A DNA stretch of 32,241 bases from JAVVEZ01 sp032250895 (lineage in GTDB: Bacteria; Pseudomonadota; Gammaproteobacteria; Pseudomonadales; Pseudohongiellaceae): positions 1 through 32,241 of the forward strand of contig JAVVEZ010000035.1 of assembly GCA_032250895.1 (NCBI GenBank). The letters are read 5' to 3'. Positions 26,480 to 32,241 of this stretch are shown piece by piece (the stretch's first letter is position 1; every line of letters begins with the position of its first letter). The position numbers were made by a program, and so were the translations under genes. The notes below the pieces were generated by a model. It did no database searches. It worked only from the letters and a program-made list of their open reading frames with translations, and had not been told where the DNA came from.

Positions 26480-26487
26480 CTATAACT
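26472..26487. other. Perfect 16-bp palindrome at a stop codon
   Basis: AGTTATAGCTATAACT is its own reverse complement and contains the TAG stop of the AlkP-type gene. It sits in the 53-bp gap between two convergent genes. There is no T-tract, so it is not a standard terminator. Confidence 0.5.
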
Positions 26488-26532
26488 CATCACTGCGGCC
26501 TGCGCCGGGGGAGATGTTGAGGCGTTGAAGGC

Positions 26533-26778
26533 TCAGTTGTTGTCGGATGACTGTGTGCTTTTCGGAGGATTCTGTGCGGCCCCGGCTTCCGGTTTTTTTG
26601 TAAACAGGGACTTCAAGCGATACCAATAGGTTCTGATGGTCAGGGACGCGACGGCCAGCCCGGCGATGACGCCCTGCAGAATCATGCTGCCGGTGCCGGG
26701 ATCGAGGTAGGCATAGGCCGGTGAGGCGGCAGTGAACAGCACAAGAGAGAAAACTAGCGGTCGTATCGTGGCAGACAT
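26533..26778 (-). CDS. Small exported LDPGTGS-motif protein
   Basis: Encodes 81 residues; ATG 26778 is preceded by AGGAA at 6-nt spacing. A signal peptide ends at AYA (residue 23). The mature protein begins YLDPGTGSMILQ (24-35), a motif I associate with a family of small uncharacterised bacterial membrane proteins. One transmembrane helix follows (about 33-48), then WYRLKSLF and a hydrophilic tail. It is convergent with the AlkP-type gene and divergent from the methyltransferase. Such proteins tend to sit near polysaccharide or sulfatase-like genes, which fits this locus, but no function is established. It has a strong-looking promoter of its own. Confidence 0.8.
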   Translation of the reverse strand: MSATIRPLVFSLVLFTAASPAYAYLDPGTGSMILQGVIAGLAVASLTIRTYWYRLKSLFTKKPEAGAAQNPPKSTQSSDNN

Positions 26779-26837
26779 GGGCGCTTCCTGTGGGTCTGAT
26801 GGACTTGTAGGCGAAGACAGCTGGTTCGAAGAAAAAG

Positions 26838-26867
26838 ATTATATTAAGAATTGTTAAAGATTGCCAA
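26838..26867 (-). promoter_or_regulatory. Sigma-70 promoter of the LDPGTGS gene
   Basis: Minus strand: -35 TTGGCA (26862-26867, 5 of 6), an 18-bp spacer, and a perfect -10 TATAAT (26838-26843), about 50 nt before ATG 26778. It is the best promoter match in the window and lies just outside the left end of element B. Confidence 0.6.
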
Positions 26868-26907
26868 GAGGAGAGCAGATTTTGTCAGAGCATCCCAAGC
26901 CTGCCCC

Positions 26908-27172
26908 AGTGTCATGTCACCCCTCCTTCGCCGCATCGGAGCCTGCCAGCGTGTTCAGTGCAAGGCAGACCGGCGAAGGCATAGTGGGCTTATGTCGAGC
27001 CGGGCTAACGCCGCAATGGGCACGCTGGCAGGCTCCCGAAGGGCAGGCCCACAAGCCGCCTCCTGCTTTGTTGCTTGCTCTTGACATAGGCCCACTATGC
27101 CTGCGAGCAAGCGCCGCGCAGGTGACGGCTTGTGGACCTGCTGATACGGCAAAGGAGGGGTGACATGACACT
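26908..27172. repeat. Palindromic element B, 265 bp with 29-bp terminal inverted repeats
   Basis: The terminal arms 26908-26936 and 27144-27172 match at 27 of 29 positions as inverted repeats. Internal stems are 26939-26953 with 27021-27035 (15 bp perfect), 26970-26974 with 26999-27003, 26980-26983 with 26991-26994, 27043-27058 with 27126-27141 (15 of 16), and 27073-27080 with 27105-27112. In addition 26977-26989 is complementary to 27090-27102 (13 bp perfect), a possible kissing or alternative pairing. Stem offsets match element A closely. The right arm contains AAAGGAGGGG and the ATG of the downstream methyltransferase. No target duplication and no credible protein are seen. The remainder of 26779-27164 is the LDPGTGS promoter region. 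Confidence 0.88.
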
Positions 27173-28574
27173 AGACGCGTTGAGCGCTTCCTTCCGGGAC
27201 CCCGCCGGTTATCTGTTCGAGTCCGGGGGCAGGTTGTACCGTAAAATCAATGTTTCGTATCTGGAACATTACCGGCAGCTGATGCAGTCAGGACTTTATG
27301 CGAGGCTGGTGGACGAGGGCCTGCTGGTGCCCCATGTCGAAGCGCCCCATGTCGAAACGGCGGCACCGACGGATCCCGCCGGCCTGATCATCGAACCGGA
27401 ACGGATTCCCTATATCTCCTATCCCTTCGAATGGTGTTTCAGTCAACTGCAGGACGCGGCGCTGTGTACCATCAGGATTCAGCAGATTGCATTGGAATTC
27501 GGCATGGTGCTCAAGGATGCCTCCGCCTATAACGTGCAGTTTCATCAGGGCCGGGCGGTTTTCATCGACACGCTGTCCTTCGAGACATACCGGCAGGGCA
27601 GGCCCTGGGTCGCCTACCGGCAGTTTTGCCAGCATTTTTTGGCGCCGCTGGCCTTGATGGCCCACCGCGATATCCGGCTGGCGCAATTGTTTCGTGTGTA
27701 CCTGGATGGTTTGCCGCTGGATCTCGTCAGTACCTTGCTGCCGCTGAAAACCTGGTTCAATTATTCACTGCTCAGTCATCTTCATCTGCATGCCCGCTCC
27801 CAGTCCCGTTATGCCAATCTGGCTGCCAGCGATGAGGCATTGACGAGCTTGAAAATACGCCCCATCGGTGCGCTGGCGTTCAAGGCCTTGATGGGCAGTA
27901 TCGAAAGTGCGGTGCGAGGCCTGCGCTGGCAACTGGCCACCACGGAATGGGGCGCGTATTACCAGGATACGAATTATCAGGACCGGGCCATGCAGCACAA
28001 GGAAGCCCTGGTGAAGGATTTCATCGCTGCGCTGCCGGTCCTGCCCACGATCGTTCATGACCTGGGGGCCAACGATGGCCGCTTCAGCAGAATTGCCGCC
28101 AGCCTCGGTGTCAGGGTGGTGGCGCAGGATATCGATCCGGTCGCCGTGGAAAAGAATTATCTGCTCTGCAGGCAGCAGCAGGAGACCCGCATTCTGCCCC
28201 TGGTGCAGGATCTGACCAACCCCAGTGCCGACCTGGGATGGCTGTTGCGGGAGCGCGATTCCCTGTTCCGGCGCACGGGCGACGGGCTCTGCCTGGCGCT
28301 GGCGCTGGTTCATCATCTGGCCATTGCCAACAACGTGCCCCTGCCCAACGTTGCCGAATTCTTTGCGAAGGTCTGTTCATACCTGATCATCGAGTTCGTC
28401 CCGAAGGAAGACTCCCAGGTCAAACGTCTGCTGGCCACCCGCGAGGATGTCTTTCCGGACTACCACCTGGCAGGCTTTGAAGCCGCGTTTGCCTCTTGCT
28501 TCACCACGCACAAACGGGTGGCCATCAGCGACAGCAGCAGAACCTTGTTTCTGATGGAAAGATTGATCAGTTGA
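27165..28574 (+). CDS. Large class I SAM-dependent methyltransferase (NoeA-like)
   Basis: Encodes 469 residues. ATG 27165 has a near-perfect Shine-Dalgarno (AAAGGAGG) and lies with it inside the right arm of element B. The C-terminal part is a Rossmann methyltransferase with SAM motif I at Asp299 (HDLGANDGRFS), an acidic motif II (VVAQDIDPVAV) and a later LALALVHHLAIANNVPL. The long N-terminal part (FRDPAGYLFESGGRLYRKIN, then LKDASAYNVQF and FIDTLSFE) resembles proteins annotated after the rhizobial nodulation protein NoeA. A kinase-like LKDASAYNVQF / AVFIDT arrangement is seen there too, but I cannot confirm it. The substrate may be a saccharide or glycolipid. The 3' end overlaps the next gene by 8 bp. 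A short in-frame duplication (PHVEA-PHVET) is near residue 57. Confidence 0.82.
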   Translation: MTLDALSASFRDPAGYLFESGGRLYRKINVSYLEHYRQLMQSGLYARLVDEGLLVPHVEAPHVETAAPTDPAGLIIEPERIPYISYPFEWCFSQLQDAALCTIRIQQIALEFGMVLKDASAYNVQFHQGRAVFIDTLSFETYRQGRPWVAYRQFCQHFLAPLALMAHRDIRLAQLFRVYLDGLPLDLVSTLLPLKTWFNYSLLSHLHLHARSQSRYANLAASDEALTSLKIRPIGALAFKALMGSIESAVRGLRWQLATTEWGAYYQDTNYQDRAMQHKEALVKDFIAALPVLPTIVHDLGANDGRFSRIAASLGVRVVAQDIDPVAVEKNYLLCRQQQETRILPLVQDLTNPSADLGWLLRERDSLFRRTGDGLCLALALVHHLAIANNVPLPNVAEFFAKVCSYLIIEFVPKEDSQVKRLLATREDVFPDYHLAGFEAAFASCFTTHKRVAISDSSRTLFLMERLIS

Positions 28575-29004
28575 GCGCGGAAACCTCTTCTGCCTGCAGC
28601 CCCTTGTCACCATCGATCACGGCAAATTCCACGCGCTGGCCCTCGTGCAGAATACGGTGACCCTTGCCGAGGATGGAGCGGAAATGGACAAAGACATCGT
28701 CACCGTTGTCACGGGTGATGAAACCGAAGCCCTTGCTGGCGCTGAACCATTTGACGTTGCCGATTTCCTTTTTGCGCTTGCTGGCTTTTCCGGCAGCCGG
28801 CGCCCTGGCTGTGGAGGGGCTGCGGGTGCCTGGGGATTTTGCCGGCCAGTTCCAGATAATGGATGAGCCCAGCAGGGTGGCGATCAATGCAATGACAAAA
28901 TAAGTGGCCAGCGGGGGCAACCAGGTGGAAAATTTCAGGAACATGGCGAGGAGACTGGTGATAAAGGCTGTGATCAGGGACGTAAGCAGAATTTTGATAA
29001 ACAT
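28567..29004 (-). CDS. Membrane-anchored cold-shock-domain protein
   Basis: Encodes 145 residues. Two hydrophobic helices (about 4-23 and 32-51) are followed by a Pro/Ala/Lys linker and a full C-terminal cold-shock domain (about 80-145). The nucleic-acid-binding motifs are intact: RNP1 KGFGFIT (91-97) and RNP2 DVFVHF (103-108), plus VKWFSASKG. Classical Csp proteins have about 70 residues and no membrane part, so this would place a single-stranded nucleic-acid-binding domain at the inner membrane, facing the cytoplasm. The start is ATG 29004, with GAGAG upstream. It overlaps the methyltransferase gene tail to tail by 8 bp. Confidence 0.88.
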   Translation of the reverse strand: MFIKILLTSLITAFITSLLAMFLKFSTWLPPLATYFVIALIATLLGSSIIWNWPAKSPGTRSPSTARAPAAGKASKRKKEIGNVKWFSASKGFGFITRDNGDDVFVHFRSILGKGHRILHEGQRVEFAVIDGDKGLQAEEVSALN

Positions 29005-29026
29005 GACGGCTCTCTTGGTTCGGGTC

Positions 29027-29126
29027 TCTTTTTAAAAAGATGTTGATATTTTTGGAAACCGGCACTCTTGCCGAGGACGGCTCCGGACAGCTTGGATGCC
29101 CGCATGCAAAACCCGGGAGCATCCAA
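29027..29126. other. Structured leader region upstream of the cold-shock-domain gene
   Basis: The 318-bp divergent gap 29005-29322 holds a perfect 14-bp palindrome TCTTTTTAAAAAGA (29027-29040), 22 bp before the cold-shock-domain start. It also holds an 8-bp hairpin stem TTGGATGC / GCATCCAA (29092-29099 and 29119-29126). Both would lie in a long 5' leader of the minus-strand gene, as in regulated csp mRNAs. I could not place a convincing minus-strand promoter. Confidence 0.35.
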
Positions 29127-29253
29127 TAAAAGCGGCGCCAGTCTAGCATTTTTTTCCGGAATTGATCACCTCCCGTCAATGCCGGCCTTCGACTGCCGCA
29201 AGATGTTTCAGCCTCATTCAGAGCTTGCCTGGGTGTTGTCGATCGGGGCGGGG

Positions 29254-29282
29254 ATGACGGCGCCCCGGAAGTACATTAGAAT
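29254..29282 (+). promoter_or_regulatory. Candidate sigma-70 promoter of efpL
   Basis: -35 ATGACG (29254-29259, 4 of 6), a 17-bp spacer, and -10 TAGAAT (29277-29282, 5 of 6), giving a leader of about 34 nt before ATG 29323. Confidence 0.45.
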
Positions 29283-29322
29283 CCACGCCGCAAATCAGCG
29301 GTGGGACAACAGAGGAGGCATC

Positions 29323-29889
29323 ATGCCGAAGGCCAGTGAGTTGAAACGGGGGATGGTGATCGACATCAAGGGGGTCCCGCATGCCATCCGGGAGCTGGAA
29401 AGCAAGAGCCCGTCTTCGCGTGGCGCCGTCACGCTCTACAAGGTGCGCTTCACCAATCTGTTGAGCGGCCAGAAACTGGATGAATCCTACAAGGGCGACG
29501 ACCTGCTCAAGGAAGCCGATTGCGTGCGGGTGCCGGTGCAGTACTCCTATAGCGACGGCAGCAACTACATTTTCATGAACCTGGACGACTACTCCCAGTA
29601 CGAAGTGGCAGCGGACAGCATCGAGGATATCAAGGGCTATATCACGGAAGAACTGGAAGGGATAACGGCGCTGCTGATGGATGGCCGCCTGATGAGCCTG
29701 GAACTGCCACAGGCGGTCAACCTGGCCATTGTCGAAACCATTCCGGCGATCAAGGGGGCCTCCGCCACCGGTCGTACCAAACCGGCAAAACTGACGACCG
29801 GAATCGAGGTGCAGGTGCCAGAATATCTGGCCACCGGAGAAATCATCCGGGTGAGCACGGTAACCGGAAAGTTCGTGTCCAGGGCCTGA
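29323..29889 (+). CDS. yeiP: Elongation factor P-like protein EfpL (YeiP)
   Basis: Encodes 188 residues (E. coli YeiP has 190). ATG 29323 follows AGAGGAGG. An EF-P-type protein that binds the ribosomal E site and relieves stalling at proline-rich and related sequences. The N-terminal KOW domain, the central OB domain and the C-terminal domain (VQVPEYLATGEIIRVSTVTGKFVSR) are complete. The loop that carries the modified Lys in EF-P reads KSPSSRGAV here, with Arg33 at the tip, diagnostic of the YeiP/EfpL branch rather than EF-P. It is a single gene with its own candidate promoter, convergent with the nuclease gene across a palindromic island. Confidence 0.93.
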   Translation: MPKASELKRGMVIDIKGVPHAIRELESKSPSSRGAVTLYKVRFTNLLSGQKLDESYKGDDLLKEADCVRVPVQYSYSDGSNYIFMNLDDYSQYEVAADSIEDIKGYITEELEGITALLMDGRLMSLELPQAVNLAIVETIPAIKGASATGRTKPAKLTTGIEVQVPEYLATGEIIRVSTVTGKFVSRA

Positions 29890-29903
29890 CCTGCTCATAC
29901 ACA

Positions 29904-30197
29904 CTCCTATCCGGAATAATCCGGTTGGGAGAGACAGGGAGCAGGAACCTGAATCGTAGCCCCTGGGTAACACAGCGCCGTGGTGGCTCCGCTCGCTCGC
30001 TTGCGCTCCTCGCCGGACCACCCCGCCACTGCCGGCAGGATCCGTGTCAGACCAGACAGAAAAAAAGCGCTTGGTTACGGGTAGCTGAGGTTCAGTAGCG
30101 CAAGACCGGTAAGTCTGCCGTGCACGCCACTGTCGGCCGGGACATATCCGGGGGAGTCCGGTGAGGAGCGCAGCTCCCCCGGGTGTGGCCTTGCGCT
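29904..30197. repeat. Palindromic island between convergent genes
   Basis: The 330-bp gap 29890-30219 has no gene but many inverted repeats. A hairpin after efpL: CTCC..CCGGA / TCCGG..GGAG (29904-29931), without a T-tract. A 17-bp pair, 30002-30018 with 30156-30172 (16 of 17). AGCGCAAG / CTTGCGCT (30097-30104 and 30190-30197). CCGGGGGAG / CTCCCCCGG (30148-30156 and 30174-30182). GTAGCCC..GGGTAAC (29958-29971) resembles REP-type repeats. The stems partly exclude each other. It may stop transcription from both sides; I see no tRNA or attachment-site features. Confidence 0.6.
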
Positions 30198-30219
30198 GAA
30201 GCCCCAGCCGCGCTAAAGC

Positions 30220-30930
30220 TCAGGGAGCGGGTGGATCCTCGCTGCGGAATGGTCCCTCCGGACCACAGTCTTTCAGTGTGCTGTTGATTCTGCCGCTTTC
30301 CCGATTGAACAAGCGCAGCTGGTATTTTTCGGCGATATCCCGCCACTGGCTGGCATAGCTGCACAAGTATTCGGCACGGGGACGCCACAGCGCAATGCTG
30401 CGCTGACGCTTTTCGCGGAAGGTTTTCCGGGAAACCGCAATCAGATTCATGGGGTCATTGGCGAAGGTGCTTCTTTTTTGCTGGTCCCACTGGTAGCCGT
30501 TGGCCGTATCGGCGTAGCGCGGCGGAATGATGTGGTCTATTTCCAGATCGAGAGCCCGGGTAAATTCCTCCCCGCTGTATTCATCGAGCCAGAGACCTTC
30601 CTTGACCACACAGTTCCGGGGATTGGTGTAGCTCACCGGCACCCTGCTGGTGATCACCAGCACTTCGGCGCGGGCATCCTGGCAGTCATTGTCGAAGTCT
30701 TCCCAGTAAGGCCAGTCTTCCTTATTGTAGAATTTTTCGCGGTCTCTGGAATTGCCGATACGGCGCCTGGCCTGGTGGCGGGACTCGGTGAGCACGCAGC
30801 CGTCCAGATGACAATGATAAGTACCAAAGTCATCGTAGTGCCCGCCATTTTGATCGTAGGACTTGTTCTGATGAGCCTGGGCCGCGAGGGACGGCAGCAG
30901 CAGTAATACAAGCAGCATGAGGCGTGGCAT
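30220..30930 (-). CDS. Exported HNH-type nuclease (DUF1524-like)
   Basis: Encodes 236 residues. ATG 30930 has AGGGAGGA at about 7-nt spacing. A signal peptide runs to Ala19. A Cys/His-rich N-terminus follows (His31, His39, Cys40, His41, Cys45 in GGHYDDFGTYHCHLDGC), resembling YHYH-type metal sites. The nuclease core is LEIDHIIPP (Asp132-His133), then NDPMNLIAVSRKTFREKRQRS, the order of the HNH/GmrSD C-terminal (DUF1524) fold. WPYWEDFDNDCQDARAEVL is a family landmark of secreted HNH proteins. It should act in the periplasm or outside the cell, perhaps to use extracellular DNA; that role is inference. The gene lies 30 bp after valS on the same strand and may be read through from it. Confidence 0.82.
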   Translation of the reverse strand: MPRLMLLVLLLLPSLAAQAHQNKSYDQNGGHYDDFGTYHCHLDGCVLTESRHQARRRIGNSRDREKFYNKEDWPYWEDFDNDCQDARAEVLVITSRVPVSYTNPRNCVVKEGLWLDEYSGEEFTRALDLEIDHIIPPRYADTANGYQWDQQKRSTFANDPMNLIAVSRKTFREKRQRSIALWRPRAEYLCSYASQWRDIAEKYQLRLFNRESGRINSTLKDCGPEGPFRSEDPPAP

Positions 30931-30960
30931 TGGGCATCCTCCCTATTGTCAGACTTACTT

Positions 30961-32241
30961 TTAGAGTTGGGCTATTCTCTCCAGTTGTCTGCGGAACTGA
31001 GTCAAAGCGGCTTCGGCGGCGTCGCGTTTTTCCCGCTCTTTTGCCACCACGGCCGCAGGCGCGTTGTCCACAAAACCGGCATTGCCGAGCTTGACGGACA
31101 GACGGCTGATGTCCTGGTCCAGCCTGTCGATTTCCTTTTGCAGTCTGCCGGCTTCGGCGGCGACATCGATCAGCCCCGCCATCGGCACCAGTACTTCCAT
31201 CGTTCCGACCCTTTGCATGGACGCCAGCGGTGGCTCCTGATCCGCTGCCAGCCACTGCACGCTGTCAAGCTTTGCCAGTTTGATCAGAAAGGCCTGATTG
31301 CGTTCCAGACGCTGCCGGTCTTCAGCGTCGCCCCTGGTCAATAACACAGGGATGGCGGTGGCCGGGGAAATATTCATTTCGCCGCGAATATTGCGAATGG
31401 CGATCACCACGCTCTGCACCCAGGCGATGTCCCGGTCCACGCTCTCATTGATAACCGTCTGATCGAGTTCAGGGTAGGCCTGCAACATGATGGAGTCACC
31501 GCTGATATCCAGCAAAGGCGCCACCTTGTGCCAGATTTCCTCGGTGATGAAGGGCATCAGCGGATGCATCAGGCGCAGGCTGCTCTCCAGCACGCTGAGC
31601 AGCGTATGACGGGTGGCCGCCTGTTGGGCAGGGCTGGCATCATCGTCCCACAGTACCGGTTTCGACAGTTCCAGATACCAGTCGCAATATTCATTCCAGA
31701 AAAATTCATAGACCGCCTGAGAGACCAGATCAAAGCGGAACACGGCAATGGCATCGGTCACTTTCAGCAGGGCGTTCTGGAAGCGCGAGCGAATCCACAG
31801 GTCCGCCTGCGAATAAGCGCCGGGATCAGCCGGTTCATGGCATTCGGCGTGTTCGGTATTCATCAGCACGTAACGGGTGGCGTTCCAGATTTTATTGCAG
31901 AAGTTCCGGTAACCCTCGATCCGCCCCATGTCAAAATTGATGTCGCGGCCGGTGGATGCCAGCGAGTAGTAAGTGAAGCGCAGCGCGTCCGTGCCATGAG
32001 CGGCAATACCGTCGGGAAAGTGCTTGCGGGTGAGGGCTTCGATCTTTTTGGCCAATTGTGGCTGCATCATGTTGTCGGTGCGTTTGTCGACCAGGCTTTG
32101 CAGATCGATGCCGTCGATCAGATCGATGGGGTCCAGGATATTACCCTTGGACTTCGACATTTTCTGGCCTTCGCCATCGCGCACCAGACCGTGGATATAT
32201 ACCTTTTTGAAAGGAATCTGACCCGTGAATTTCAGCGTCAT
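30961..32241 (-). CDS. valS: Valyl-tRNA synthetase, C-terminal part (cut by window edge)
   Basis: The visible 426 residues are the 3' part of ValS, which charges tRNA-Val. They begin in the catalytic domain (FTGQIPFKKVYIHGLVRD) and contain the class I signature KMSKS at visible residues 27-31. The anticodon-binding domain follows (WNEYCDWYLELSKPVLW, HPLMPFITEEIWH), then the C-terminal coiled-coil arm (AGLIDVAAEAGRLQKEIDRLDQDISRL). The HIGH half and editing domain, roughly 520 residues, lie beyond the window, so the Met at 32241 is internal. The end of the protein is complete. Confidence 0.97.
   Translation of the reverse strand: MTLKFTGQIPFKKVYIHGLVRDGEGQKMSKSKGNILDPIDLIDGIDLQSLVDKRTDNMMQPQLAKKIEALTRKHFPDGIAAHGTDALRFTYYSLASTGRDINFDMGRIEGYRNFCNKIWNATRYVLMNTEHAECHEPADPGAYSQADLWIRSRFQNALLKVTDAIAVFRFDLVSQAVYEFFWNEYCDWYLELSKPVLWDDDASPAQQAATRHTLLSVLESSLRLMHPLMPFITEEIWHKVAPLLDISGDSIMLQAYPELDQTVINESVDRDIAWVQSVVIAIRNIRGEMNISPATAIPVLLTRGDAEDRQRLERNQAFLIKLAKLDSVQWLAADQEPPLASMQRVGTMEVLVPMAGLIDVAAEAGRLQKEIDRLDQDISRLSVKLGNAGFVDNAPAAVVAKEREKRDAAEAALTQFRRQLERIAQL

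Noticed and set aside
26917..27171. Open frames on both strands through element B
   Set aside because: They follow from inverted-repeat, GC-rich sequence, share no protein family, and mirror one another because the arms are palindromic.
29890..30219. tRNA gene or attachment site in the gap after efpL
   Set aside because: No cloverleaf, T-loop or CCA end can be formed; the stems are extragenic palindromes.

Overview
The window reads as chromosomal DNA of a GC-rich, aerobic, probably free-living (marine-type) gammaproteobacterium. The evidence is the gene set: SlyX, a YeiP/EfpL-type EF-P paralogue, MiaE, AcnA, ValS, a TonB-dependent receptor paired with a PKHD hydroxylase, a full-length pitrilysin and an RND pump. 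Genes are densely packed, with three short tail-to-tail overlaps. There are no rRNA or tRNA genes, no CRISPR array and no prophage.

Layout. 1-428: a palindromic element (A, 63-329). 429-2916: an AT-rich accessory patch with a chimeric secreted M15-type peptidase, a small exported helical protein and an IS5 remnant. 3060-5801 (-): acnA with its terminator. 6014-8635: a lipoprotein sulfatase and its own exported formylglycine-generating enzyme. 8619-9896 (-): a MetE/UROD-like barrel protein. 9997-13174: a 60-residue membrane protein and an M16 protease. 18843-13133 (-): periplasmic adaptor, RND permease and glycosyltransferase. 20802-19060 (-): acyl desaturase and miaE. 21113-24234: Fiu/PiuA-like receptor, PiuC/YbiX-like hydroxylase and slyX. 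24272-28574: a membrane AlkP-superfamily protein with a Thr nucleophile, a small LDPGTGS protein, palindromic element B (26908-27172) and a large SAM methyltransferase. 28567-29004 (-): a membrane-anchored cold-shock-domain protein. 29323-29889: efpL. 29904-30197: a palindromic island. 30930-30220 (-): an exported HNH-type nuclease. 32241-30961 (-): the 3' part of valS.

How the genes work together. The sulfatase and FGE form a self-contained maturation pair. The receptor and hydroxylase form an iron-uptake module. Adaptor and permease form an efflux pump that lacks a local outer-membrane channel. The AlkP protein, LDPGTGS protein and methyltransferase look like a cell-envelope or exopolymer modification locus.

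The most unusual observation is that elements A and B (267 and 265 bp) share one stem layout: long terminal inverted repeats and at least five internal stems at matching offsets, although their sequences differ. This suggests a covarying, structure-conserved element family. The right arm of B also carries the Shine-Dalgarno sequence and start codon of the methyltransferase, so the element may control that gene. Second, the secreted peptidase changes abruptly from about 65-78% to about 40-50% GC inside the gene, and an equally AT-rich exported protein follows. This resembles the C-terminal exchange seen in polymorphic-toxin loci.
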